DNA of 64,000 nt. It comes from Trinickia dabaoshanensis (lineage in GTDB: Bacteria > Pseudomonadota > Gammaproteobacteria > Burkholderiales > Burkholderiaceae). Position 1 is the first letter of the stretch. Each line of letters starts with the position of its first letter. The notes under the pieces are model-generated. The model did not search any database. It saw only the letters and a list, made by a program, of their open reading frames with translations, and was not told the origin of the DNA. This document shows positions 33,557 to 41,912 of the stretch, piece after piece. Made by a program: the position numbers and the translations under genes. The stretch covers positions 1 to 64,000 of the forward strand of contig NZ_PNYA01000022.1 of NCBI RefSeq assembly GCF_002879885.1. The letters run 5' to 3'.

Positions 33557-34222
33557 ATCAACGGCACGTTTTATGGCACGCAACGCGCGACGAGTTTCGA
33601 GAAGTGGCACGACGAGACGCCCGAGGATTTCGTCTTTTCGCTAAAGGCTCCGCGTTTCGCCACGAATCGACGTGTATTGGCCGAAGCCGGTGATTCCATC
33701 GAGCGTTTCTTTGGAAGTGGCGTGCTCGCGCTCAAGGACAAGCTTGGGCCGGTCAACTGGCAGTTCGCCACGACCAAGCAGTTCGATGCGGAGGATTTCG
33801 ACGCGTTTTTAACGTTACTGCCGAAGAAAGTGGACGGTCGCGCCATTCGCCATGCCGTCGAAGTCCGGCACCAGAGTTTTCGGCATCCCGAGTTCGTTTC
33901 GCTCTTACGTGAGCATGAGGTGGCCGTGGTCGTGGCTGGAGATAGCGAGCACCCGCAGATTGCCGACGTAACGGCGCCGTTCGTCTATGCCCGCATCATG
34001 GGAACGGTCGAATCGGAGGACCTCGGGTATTCGGATCAGGCGTTGGATGCGTGGGCATCGCGAGCTAAAGCGTGGGCCGCCGGGGAAGCCCCCGATGATT
34101 TGGAAATCGTCGCGCGCTCTACCGAGAAGCCGGCCCCGCGCGATGTCTACCTGTACGTGATCAGCGGTTACAAGGTGCGCAACCCTTCCGCGGCGATGGC
34201 CTTGATCGAGCGCATCGCCTAA
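33557..34222 (+). pseudogene. 5'-truncated DUF72 family gene
   Basis: The frame from 33557 reads INGTFYGTQRATSFEKWHDE and then TPEDFVFSLKAPRFATNRRV. This is the middle of DUF72 proteins, where about 45 N-terminal residues normally precede INGTFY. Just upstream there is an in-frame TGA (33554-33556), and the N-terminal beta-strands are absent. The C-terminal part (FVYARIMGTVES, VYLYVISGYKVRNPSAAMAL) is intact. A TTG at 33677 could start a 181-residue fragment. It ends tail to tail with the GntR gene (4-base overlap). I read it as a decayed gene at a rearrangement junction. Confidence 0.7.
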
Positions 34223-34998
34223 TCCGGCGCGTCGTCCTCGCGAATGAGCTTGGCGCCGAACAGGCGCGACCGTGCCGTCTGATTCTTCAACGCATTCTCC
34301 AGATTGCGTTGCGCGATTCGCGCATGCTCGCGCATCAACGCTTCGGCACGCCCGCCCTCGCGACGCTCGATCGCATCGAGTACGGCGCGATGTTGCGCCT
34401 GGGCGACGATGAGCACTTGATAGGCATCGCGCGCGACCGACTGTACCTCGACGAACCCACTCGGCGATGCGAACGGCAACGCCATCGCCTTGGCAAGCTG
34501 ACGCTCGACGACACTGCTCGTGCAGGCCGATGCGAGCAACCGGTGAAATCGCTCGTTGAGCTGGACGTAACACGAGAACTTCGCCTCGCCCATCTTCGGC
34601 GAGGCGAGCACCTCGTCGATGTCGTCCACGCATTCGCGCAGCGCGCTCATCGTCTCCGGCGCTACACCACGTTCGGCGGCAAGCCGCGCAGCCATCCCCT
34701 CGAGGGTGCCGCGCAACTCGATCGCATCGAAGATCTCGGCGCGGCTAAACGAACGGACCGCATAGCCGCCCGAGGGCACGGCTTCGAGCAGGCCCTCGTC
34801 TTGTAACCGCATCAGCGCCGCACGCACGGGCGTGCGCGACATGCCGAGGCGGTCCACGGCCCAAAGTTCGGTAATGCGCGCACCCGACGCGACCTCGCCT
34901 GCGAGGATCAGCTCACGCAGCCCCAACTGGGCCTTGACCGTTTGCGACGCACCGGACGATGCGGCCGCATCACCCGAGCTTCCGTCGAATAACTCCAT
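34219..34998 (-). CDS. vanR: GntR/FCD regulator, VanR-like
   Basis: The 259-residue regulator has the N-terminal winged helix (LRELILAGEVASGARITELW, LGMSRTPVRAALMRLQDEGL) and a C-terminal FCD domain. It lies directly downstream of vanAB on the same strand (72-base gap), as VanR-type repressors of vanillate demethylase often do. The start at 34998 has GGAG 8 bases before it; a longer reading to 35070 is less likely. Its probable operators are the GTATAC palindromes in front of vanA. Confidence 0.8.
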   Translation of the reverse strand: MELFDGSSGDAAASSGASQTVKAQLGLRELILAGEVASGARITELWAVDRLGMSRTPVRAALMRLQDEGLLEAVPSGGYAVRSFSRAEIFDAIELRGTLEGMAARLAAERGVAPETMSALRECVDDIDEVLASPKMGEAKFSCYVQLNERFHRLLASACTSSVVERQLAKAMALPFASPSGFVEVQSVARDAYQVLIVAQAQHRAVLDAIERREGGRAEALMREHARIAQRNLENALKNQTARSRLFGAKLIREDDAPD

Positions 34999-35070
34999 TG
35001 AACGACTCCAAACGACTCCATTCGAATCCTCGCACTCGTCTCCTCGTTCGATGCGCGGCGAGCCTTGCAT

Positions 35071-36036
35071 TCAGAGATCGAGCACCAGCATCGCCGATTT
35101 CGACCGCGAGCAACAGGGCAAGAATCGGTCGTTCGCGGCTTTCTCTTCGTCCATCAAATAGACGTCGCGATGATCGGGCTCACCCGACAAAACGCGCGTC
35201 AGACAAGTGCCGCATACGCCTTGCTCGCACGACGTCGGCACGTCGACCCCCGCTTGCGCGAGCGCTGCGACGACCGTCGTCCCAGCCGCGACATCGACCA
35301 CCCGGCCCGTGCTCGACAGCTTCACCTGAAACGCGCCGCTTTCTTGCGCTCGCGTGGGCGCGGCGGCAAAAAACTCGCGGTGCACGTTCGCATCGTCCCA
35401 CCCCGCGGCCTTCGCCGCTTCGATCACTGCGGCGATGAAACCCGATGGACCGCATACATAAAGATGCGTATCGGAGCCGGCTTGCGCGAGCAACGCGTCG
35501 AGCCGCAATCGTTCGCCGTGCGCGGCGTCATCGAAGTATAGATGAACGCGGTCGGCCAATCGCGGCTCGGCCAGCCGATCGAGAAACGCAGCACGCGCCG
35601 CGCTGCGCGCGCAATAGTGCATTTCGAACGACGCTCCCGCGCGGTCGAGCACATCCGCCATCGATACGATCGGCGTGACGCCGATGCCTCCCGCCAGCAA
35701 TATCGAATGGCGAGCGTGCGCGTGCAGCGGAAAGTGGTTTTTCGGCTCGCTGATTTCGAGCAAACTCCCCTCTTCCAACGCATGCATGGCGATCGATCCG
35801 CCCCGAGAGTTTGCATCGCGCAGCACCGCTATCATGTAGCGATGCGACTCGCTCGGGCTATTGCAAAGCGAATACTGCCGCACGAGCCCGTCATGAAGCA
35901 CGACGTCGATGTGGGCGCCGGCGGAAAACGAGGGCAAGGCGGCACCGTCGGGACGCACGAGTTCGAACGCGTAGATGTCGGTGGCTACGGCGAATTTTCG
36001 GGAAACGTTGACTTGCATGGCCGCCCCCGATTTCAC
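35071..36036 (-). CDS. vanB: Vanillate O-demethylase reductase subunit
   Basis: The 321-residue reductase passes electrons from NADH through FMN and a 2Fe-2S centre to the oxygenase. Domain order: N-terminal flavin domain (QYSLCNSP), NAD domain (LLAGGIGVTPIVSM, HLYVCGPSGFI) and C-terminal plant-type ferredoxin with SCEQGVCGTCLTRV and LPCCSRS, all four Cys present. The GTG start overlaps the vanA stop (GTGA); an internal ATG six codons later is an alternative. Confidence 0.9.
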   Translation of the reverse strand: MKSGAAMQVNVSRKFAVATDIYAFELVRPDGAALPSFSAGAHIDVVLHDGLVRQYSLCNSPSESHRYMIAVLRDANSRGGSIAMHALEEGSLLEISEPKNHFPLHAHARHSILLAGGIGVTPIVSMADVLDRAGASFEMHYCARSAARAAFLDRLAEPRLADRVHLYFDDAAHGERLRLDALLAQAGSDTHLYVCGPSGFIAAVIEAAKAAGWDDANVHREFFAAAPTRAQESGAFQVKLSSTGRVVDVAAGTTVVAALAQAGVDVPTSCEQGVCGTCLTRVLSGEPDHRDVYLMDEEKAANDRFLPCCSRSKSAMLVLDL

Positions 36037-37079
36037 GAAGCGACGCCAAGCGCCGCCTGGTTCCGCGCGATCAAGCGATCAAGCACGCGGCGCGACTGCA
36101 CACCCCCTGCATCGATGTTCAGCTTCAAGAGATTGCGCTCCGGATAGTCGAGCAGATTGCGTTGCTGCGCCTCGAGCATCGCAAGGTCCTCCGAAAAGAT
36201 CTTTCCTTGGCCTTCTCGAATCTTCTCCGTGAGCTCGGCATCGCCGGGACGAAAATTGCGCGCCATACCCCAGAAGTACCAAATCGACGTCTCGGTCTCG
36301 GGCGTAATGAAGTCGACGACGATACTCGACGCCTTGTATCGCGCATCGGCGTGATATCCGCCGTGACCCGCGTGCGCGACGCCCACCTCGATCATCACGT
36401 GGCTCGGCGGCGTAAAGCGGCAGATCTGCCAGCGATCGCAAGGCACGTCGTCCGCCAGCCCGTTGCCGCGCAGTGCCGCCGCCCAAAACGGCGGCGGCAT
36501 GATGTTCTCCATGAAGCGGCTCGTCACGACGGTGTCGCCCTCGGTTTTCGTCTGCGGAGCGGACTCCTCGATCTCCGCCTGCCCGATGCTCGACGCATGC
36601 ACGTAGGTCTCGTGCGTGAGATCCATCAAGTTGTCGATCATGAGCCGATAGTCGCAAGCGATGTGATACAAGCCGCCGCCGTACGCCCACTCGGGGTTGT
36701 CGGCCCACTCGAGCGGATGGATCGCCGCCGGATCGGCGAGGTCCGCGTCTCCCGGCCACACCCAGACGAACCCATAGCGCTCGACAGCCGCAAAGCGGCG
36801 CGTCGCGGGGAATCCGCCTACGCGCTGGCAAGGCATCGACGCGCACTTACCATGAACGTCGACCGTCAGACCGTGATAACCGCATACCAGTTGACCGTCG
36901 CGGACGAAACCGAGCGAGAGCGGCGCGCCGCGATGGGGGCAGAAGTCCTCGAGCGCCGACACCGTACCGTCCGGACCGCGAAAGAAAACCATGCGTTCAT
37001 CGCAAATTCGCCGGCCGAGCGGCCCTTGCGCGATCTCGTCCGGCGTGCACGCCACGTACCAAGCGTTCTTCAAGAACAT
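36033..37079 (-). CDS. vanA: Vanillate O-demethylase oxygenase subunit
   Basis: The 348-residue Rieske oxygenase starts MFLKNAWYVACTPDEI behind GAGGAG. The Rieske ligands are Cys47-x-His49 (DFCPHRGAPL) and Cys66-x2-His69 (VCGYHG). The mononuclear iron site is in DNLMDLTHETYVH. It would convert vanillate to protocatechuate and formaldehyde. Related O-demethylases act on syringate or isovanillate, so the exact substrate is not certain, but the feruloyl-CoA genes next to it support vanillate. Confidence 0.9.
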   Translation of the reverse strand: MFLKNAWYVACTPDEIAQGPLGRRICDERMVFFRGPDGTVSALEDFCPHRGAPLSLGFVRDGQLVCGYHGLTVDVHGKCASMPCQRVGGFPATRRFAAVERYGFVWVWPGDADLADPAAIHPLEWADNPEWAYGGGLYHIACDYRLMIDNLMDLTHETYVHASSIGQAEIEESAPQTKTEGDTVVTSRFMENIMPPPFWAAALRGNGLADDVPCDRWQICRFTPPSHVMIEVGVAHAGHGGYHADARYKASSIVVDFITPETETSIWYFWGMARNFRPGDAELTEKIREGQGKIFSEDLAMLEAQQRNLLDYPERNLLKLNIDAGGVQSRRVLDRLIARNQAALGVAS

Positions 37080-37094
37080 CAGCCGTCTCCTCAT

Positions 37095-37104
37095 TTGTAT
37101 ACAA
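37095..37104. promoter_or_regulatory. VanR-type operator 1
   Basis: TTGTATACAA is a perfect 10-base palindrome that fits the FadR-subfamily GntR pattern (T-N-G-T ... A-C-N-A). It lies 16 bases before the vanA start on its upstream side. Confidence 0.55.
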
Positions 37105-37233
37105 TTTTTACCAAAGAACGTATGCAACGCAATGGCAGCAAGGCCTCGAACAACCAACAAACCCATCAATTACGGGTTTTTTACGTTCACGAAGCCGAAC
37201 GCGAAGCACGATCGATACGTTCAATTCGCTTCA

Positions 37234-37243
37234 TTGTATACAT
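37234..37243. promoter_or_regulatory. VanR-type operator 2
   Basis: TTGTATACAT matches operator 1 in 9 of 10 bases and lies in the same vanA-aldehyde dehydrogenase intergenic region, about 140 bases away. Two sites may allow looping or control of both divergent transcripts. Confidence 0.45.
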
Positions 37244-37364
37244 TGACATGAAGTTCGCCAGATCAATCCGGTCGATCTCGGGTAAACGACTAGGACTCGA
37301 ACGGCTTCAGGCGTACCCACCGGCTCAAAGCCCCCATCTCGACAAAATCGATAGTCGACATATT

Positions 37365-37381
37365 TGTTATGTGCTATAACT
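37365..37381. promoter_or_regulatory. MarR-type palindrome before the aldehyde dehydrogenase
   Basis: TGTTAT-GTGCT-ATAACT belongs to the GTTAT-N5-ATAAC family found also at 44713-44729 and 47876-47892; it matches the reverse complement of the 44713 site in 15 of 17 bases. It lies 45 bases before the aldehyde dehydrogenase ATG. Confidence 0.6.
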
Positions 37382-37425
37382 TTCTGCAGCAACCTAGAAC
37401 GATTTCAAACAGGAGACATAGGGAC

Positions 37426-38907
37426 ATGACCGACATTCCACGCAATCCGCTCATCGATGAAGACGTCTGGACCGGCCGCTTATTCGGCGGGCCGGACGGC
37501 CGTTGGTATACAGCCGGCGAAACGCGAGACGTCACGGAGCCCGCCACGGGCGAACGACTCACCAACATCGGGCTTGCCCGCGCGGCGGACGTCGCGCGGG
37601 CCGCGAAAGCCGCCGCCGCAGCGCAACCGGCCTGGGCCGCACTGCCTGCGCGCGACCGAGCCGCGATCATGCGCCGCGCAGCCGCGGCACTCGAGCGCGA
37701 TCTCGCGCACGCCGCGCGCTATATCGCCCGGGAAACAGGCGGCATTCCGGCCAAGGCACAACTCGAAGTCGCCGAAGCCGCGACGCAGCTCCACATCGCA
37801 GCAGGTCTGCCCCTGCAACCGCAGGGCCTGGTTCTGCCGTCCACCGCCGGGCGAACGAGCTATGCGCGGCGCGTCCCCCACGGGGTCGTGGGCGTGATTT
37901 CTCCGTTCAATTTCCCGCTGATCCTGTCGATGCGCTCGGTCGCGCCGGCCCTCGCTTTGGGTAACGCCGTCGTGCTCAAGCCCGACCCGCAAACGCCCGT
38001 CAGCGGCGGTTATTTGATCGCACGCGCGTTCGAGGAAGCGGGATTGCCGCCCGGGGTGCTGCAAGTCGTGCCGGGCGATGCCGACGCCGGCCAGGCCGTC
38101 GTCGAAGCGCCCGAGGTGCGGATGATTGCATTCACGGGCTCGACCGCCGCGGGCCGTAAGGTCGGCGAACTCGCAGGACGATTGCTCAAGAAGGTATCGC
38201 TCGAACTGGGCGGCAAAAACACCCTGGTCGTGCTCGACGATGCCGATCTCGATCTCGCTGCCAGCAACGCGGCATTCGGCGCATTCTTCCACCAAGGGCA
38301 GATCTGCATGGCCACGGGCCGCATCCTCGCGCATCGCACGATTGCGGCCGAGCTGACGCGGCGCCTCGTCGAAAAGGCCAACACCTTGCCCGTCGGCGAT
38401 CCGGCCAGCGGCACGGTTGCCATCGGCCCGCTCATCAACGCCCGGCAATTGCAACACGTCGATTCGATCGTGCGTGCATCCGTCGAAGCCGGGGCCGTCC
38501 TCGAAGCCGGCGGTACGTACGAGCGGCTCTTTTACAAACCGACCGTGCTCTCCAACGCGCGGCCCGGCATGCGGGCATTCGACGAGGAAATCTTCGGGCC
38601 CGTGGCCGTCGTCACGCCGTTCGACAGCGACGACGAAGCCGTCGAACTCGCGAACCAGACCGAATACGGGTTGTCCTGCGCGGTCATCGGCACCGCTGTC
38701 GCCCGCGCCACGGCAATCGGAGAACGTCTCCGATGCGGCCTATTGCACATCAACGGCACGACGGTAGCCGACGAATGCGTCAACCCGTTCGGCGGCCGCG
38801 GCGACTCCGGCAACGGCGGCAGCATGGGCGGCCCGGCCGATGCCGAGGAATACACACAGTGGCAATGGGTCACGGTAAAGGGCGCGGTGGAGCGCACACC
38901 GTTTTGA
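37426..38907 (+). CDS. Aryl aldehyde (vanillin/benzaldehyde) dehydrogenase
   Basis: The 493-residue NAD(P)-dependent dehydrogenase has Glu260 in LELGGKN and the catalytic Cys294 in GQICMATGR, with the Asn motif ISPFNFPLIL. Its closest family members oxidise benzaldehyde and vanillin to the acids. AGGAGA precedes ATG 37426. It is divergent from vanA and followed by an aryl alcohol dehydrogenase, so together they channel aryl alcohols and aldehydes to vanillate or benzoates. Confidence 0.88.
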   Translation: MTDIPRNPLIDEDVWTGRLFGGPDGRWYTAGETRDVTEPATGERLTNIGLARAADVARAAKAAAAAQPAWAALPARDRAAIMRRAAAALERDLAHAARYIARETGGIPAKAQLEVAEAATQLHIAAGLPLQPQGLVLPSTAGRTSYARRVPHGVVGVISPFNFPLILSMRSVAPALALGNAVVLKPDPQTPVSGGYLIARAFEEAGLPPGVLQVVPGDADAGQAVVEAPEVRMIAFTGSTAAGRKVGELAGRLLKKVSLELGGKNTLVVLDDADLDLAASNAAFGAFFHQGQICMATGRILAHRTIAAELTRRLVEKANTLPVGDPASGTVAIGPLINARQLQHVDSIVRASVEAGAVLEAGGTYERLFYKPTVLSNARPGMRAFDEEIFGPVAVVTPFDSDDEAVELANQTEYGLSCAVIGTAVARATAIGERLRCGLLHINGTTVADECVNPFGGRGDSGNGGSMGGPADAEEYTQWQWVTVKGAVERTPF

Positions 38908-38971
38908 CTCGTCCCGAACCGGCACCGGTGCCGGCGGCCTTAATCATTAGAGTGCGATTGGAGACGAAACC

Positions 38972-40072
38972 ATGAAAATCAGAGCCGCGGTGGTCCGCGA
39001 AAAAGGCGGCCCGCTTTCGATAGAAACGCTCGAACTCGAAGCGCCACGCGACGATGAGATCCTCGTGCGCGTCGTGGCGACCGGCGTCTGTCATACCGAT
39101 GTCGTCGTACGCGACGGTTTGCTGCCGACGCCGCACCCGGTCGTGCTCGGGCACGAAGGCGCCGGGATCGTCGAGCAGGTGGGACGCAACGTGAGCAAAG
39201 TCGTACCGGGCGATCCCGTCGTCATGACCTACGATTCATGCGGCACATGCCCGGCCTGCTCCGCACATGCGCAGAGTTATTGCCACGCGTTCTTCCCGCG
39301 CAATTTCTTTGCGACGCGCTCCGACGGCAGCAGCGCAATCTCCAAAGACGGCGAGCGCATTCACGGCAACTTTTTCGGTCAGTCGTCGTTCGCGACCCGT
39401 GCGCTGTGCCATGAGCGCAATGTCGTCAAAGTCCCGGCGGACGTTCCGCTCGAGTTGCTCGGCCCACTCGCCTGCGGCGTGCAGACAGGCGCTGGTGCCG
39501 TCCTGAATGCGTTGCGTGTGCCAGCGGGGGCTTCGTTTGCGATTTTCGGTGCCGGCTCGGTCGGCCTATCGGCCGTCATGGCCGCCCGCGTGGCCGGCGC
39601 GACGACGATCGTGGCGATCGATTTGCACGACGCACGACTCGATTTCGCACGCAGCGTCGGCGCAACGCATACGCTCAACCCCGCGCGCGACGACGTCGTC
39701 GCGGCGCTGACGGACCTGACCGGCTACGGCGTCGATTACACGCTCGACACGACCGGCAACGCGAAGGTCATTCGGCAAGCCGCCGACAGCCTCGCTCCGC
39801 ATGGAACGTGCGGCATACTCGGCGCCTCGCCACCCGGTACGGAAATCACGCTCGACGCCGTGCACTTCATGAGCGGCGGGCGGCGCGTGATGGGTATCGT
39901 CGAAGGCGAGTCGACACCGGACACGTTCATTCCCACGCTGATCCGCCTGTATCGGCAAGGGATGTTTCCATTCGACCGCATGGTGAAGTTCTATTCGTTC
40001 GATCAAATCAACGAGGCGATCGCCGATTCGCTCGAAGGCAAAACGATCAAGCCGATCGTGCGGATGGAGTAG
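38972..40072 (+). CDS. Zn-dependent aryl alcohol dehydrogenase
   Basis: The 366-residue medium-chain dehydrogenase has catalytic zinc ligands Cys40 (ATGVCHTD) and His61 (GHEGAG), structural zinc Cys90, Cys93, Cys96 and Cys104, and the NAD motif IFGAGSVGLSA. The Phe-rich segment FFPRNFFATRSDG and the CGVQTGAGAVLNAL stretch are typical of benzyl/aryl alcohol dehydrogenases. It probably interconverts vanillyl or benzyl alcohol and aldehyde. It is co-transcribed with the aldehyde dehydrogenase (64-base gap) and ends at a strong terminator. Confidence 0.87.
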   Translation: MKIRAAVVREKGGPLSIETLELEAPRDDEILVRVVATGVCHTDVVVRDGLLPTPHPVVLGHEGAGIVEQVGRNVSKVVPGDPVVMTYDSCGTCPACSAHAQSYCHAFFPRNFFATRSDGSSAISKDGERIHGNFFGQSSFATRALCHERNVVKVPADVPLELLGPLACGVQTGAGAVLNALRVPAGASFAIFGAGSVGLSAVMAARVAGATTIVAIDLHDARLDFARSVGATHTLNPARDDVVAALTDLTGYGVDYTLDTTGNAKVIRQAADSLAPHGTCGILGASPPGTEITLDAVHFMSGGRRVMGIVEGESTPDTFIPTLIRLYRQGMFPFDRMVKFYSFDQINEAIADSLEGKTIKPIVRME

Positions 40073-40077
40073 AAACG

Positions 40078-40117
40078 AAAGCCCGCCGCGCAACGCAGGA
40101 TCGCACGGCGGGTTTTT
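40078..40117. terminator. Bidirectional intrinsic terminator
   Basis: CCCGCCG (40082-40088) pairs with CGGCGGG (40106-40112), followed by TTTTT on the plus strand and CTTTCGTTTC on the minus strand. It separates the convergent alcohol dehydrogenase and SDR genes. Confidence 0.85.
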
Positions 40118-40133
40118 ATGACTCGCGCGACAT

Positions 40134-40907
40134 TCAGCGCGGCGCCATTCTCAAGGCGCCGTCGAGCCGAATGACTTCGCCGTTCAGCGCGACGTTGCCG
40201 ACGATATGCAGTGCAAGATCCGCGAACTCCTCCGGCTTGCCGAGCCGTTTCGGGAAAGGAATGGATTGCGCGAGCGATTGTTGGGTTTCCTCCGGCAACG
40301 CATAGAGTAGCGGCGTCAAAAACAGTCCCGGCGCGATCGTGACGACTCGCACGCCGTACTGAGCAAGATCGCGCGCAAGCGGCAGCGTCAAAGAAACCAG
40401 TCCGCCTTTCGAAGCCGCGTACGCCGCCTGCCCGATTTGCCCGTCATATGCCGCAACCGATGCCGTGCAGACGATCACGCCGCGCTCGCCGTCGTCCAAC
40501 GGCTCGCCACCTGTCATGCGTGCCGCCGCAAGCCGGATGACATTGAACGTGCCGAGCAAGTTCACGTTGACGATGCGCGCGAAATCCTCCTGCGGCATCG
40601 CGCGGCCATCGCGCCCGACGAGCCGTTTCGCACCGCCGATACCCGCGCAGTTGACGAGAATGCGCGCCACGCCGTGCGCGCGCTCACCGGCATCCAACGC
40701 GGCATCGACCGACTCGGCATCGGTGATATCGCACCGCGCCGCCCGTGCCGCGCCGTGTCCCAATTCTTCCGCGAGCGCGTGCAGCGCGGACTCGTTGACG
40801 TCGAGCAGCGTGACCCGCGCCCCCGCCGCCACCAATGCGCGTGCCGTCTGGGCTCCGAGTCCCGAAGCGGCGCCCGTCACGACTGCCGCCTGGCCATTTG
40901 CATTCAT
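40134..40907 (-). CDS. SDR 3-hydroxyacyl-CoA dehydrogenase-like
   Basis: The 257-residue short-chain dehydrogenase has TGAASGLG (11-18), Ser150 and Tyr163-x3-Lys167 (AAYAASK). It resembles the HSD17B10/FabG-like 3-hydroxyacyl-CoA dehydrogenases. It is the last gene of the crotonase-ligase-amidohydrolase-SDR operon (39-base gap). In the CoA-dependent, non-aldehyde route of hydroxycinnamate breakdown (Cou/Phd pathways of actinobacteria) an SDR oxidises the beta-hydroxyacyl-CoA. That role is inferred for this gene. Confidence 0.83.
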   Translation of the reverse strand: MNANGQAAVVTGAASGLGAQTARALVAAGARVTLLDVNESALHALAEELGHGAARAARCDITDAESVDAALDAGERAHGVARILVNCAGIGGAKRLVGRDGRAMPQEDFARIVNVNLLGTFNVIRLAAARMTGGEPLDDGERGVIVCTASVAAYDGQIGQAAYAASKGGLVSLTLPLARDLAQYGVRVVTIAPGLFLTPLLYALPEETQQSLAQSIPFPKRLGKPEEFADLALHIVGNVALNGEVIRLDGALRMAPR

Positions 40908-40946
40908 CGATTTCTCCTGTTTTCGACGCGTGAATTGCCCGGCGAT

Positions 40947-41846
40947 TCAAGCCGCCGGTGCAGACGATGCGCCGTCCAGCGCGAGCAACCTCACGGCGTT
41001 TTCCTTGAGCAGCAGCGAATGCACCTCCGGCTTGAACCCCGCCTTCTGGAAATCTTCCAACCAGCGGTCGGGGCGAATCAGCGGGAAATCGGAAGCGAAC
41101 AGCATGCGCTCTTTCAAAAGCGTGTTCGCATACTGAACGAGCTGAGGCGGAAAGTACTTCGGCGACCATCCCGACAAGTCGATATAGACGTTCGGCTTGT
41201 GCAAGCAAATGGAAAGCGCTTCGTCCTGCCAGGGCCACGACGGATGCGCGATCACGACCTTCATATCGGGGAAATCGGCGGCCACGTCGTCGAGGTAGAT
41301 CGGCTCCGAATACTTCAAGCGCAATCCGCCGCCACCGGGCATACCGCTGCCGATACCCGAATGTCCGCTATGAAACACCGCGGGCAACCCGTATTCGGCG
41401 ATCACCTCGTAAAGCGGATATGCCATGCGGTCGTTCGCATAAAAGCCCTGCACGGTCGGATGAAACTTGAACCCGCGTACGCCGCACTCTTCGATCAACC
41501 GCCTCGCCTCGCGCACCCCCATCTTGCCTTTATGCGGATCGATGCTCGCGAACGCGATCATGATGTCGCGGTTCTCGGCCGCGAACTCGGCAATCTCCTC
41601 GTTGGGAATCCGCCTGCGCCCCATCTGGCTTTCCGCGTCGACCGTGAACATGACGAAGCCGATCTTGCGCTCGCGGTAGTACGCGATCGTCTCCGGAATC
41701 GTCGGACGTCGCCCTTGCCGCAGCACGGTCCCGAAATATTTGTCCGCGGCATCGTCGAATTCCTTACCGAACAGGTCCGGCGGCTGACAGCACGACACTT
41801 CCGCATGCACGTGCGTATCGATCGCGATCAGATTGTCGATGTCCAT
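40947..41846 (-). CDS. Amidohydrolase-family (ACMSD-like) hydrolase of the hydroxycinnamate operon
   Basis: The 299-residue protein has the metal ligands of amidohydrolase_2: DTHVHAE near the start, FKFHPTVQG, VFHSGHSGIG, VVIAHPSWPWQDEA and FASDFPLI. In the CouO/PhdC-type pathways such an enzyme hydrolyses the beta-keto thioester to the shortened aromatic acid. Its place between feruloyl-CoA synthetase and SDR makes that function likely here; decarboxylase activity, as in ACMSD relatives, is the alternative. Confidence 0.8.
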   Translation of the reverse strand: MDIDNLIAIDTHVHAEVSCCQPPDLFGKEFDDAADKYFGTVLRQGRRPTIPETIAYYRERKIGFVMFTVDAESQMGRRRIPNEEIAEFAAENRDIMIAFASIDPHKGKMGVREARRLIEECGVRGFKFHPTVQGFYANDRMAYPLYEVIAEYGLPAVFHSGHSGIGSGMPGGGGLRLKYSEPIYLDDVAADFPDMKVVIAHPSWPWQDEALSICLHKPNVYIDLSGWSPKYFPPQLVQYANTLLKERMLFASDFPLIRPDRWLEDFQKAGFKPEVHSLLLKENAVRLLALDGASSAPAA

Positions 41847-41912
41847 GCGCCTCCTTATTGATTAGTCATCCTAAGTAAACAAATTGCTTCCAGCGATGTC
41901 CTCGATGCGCTT

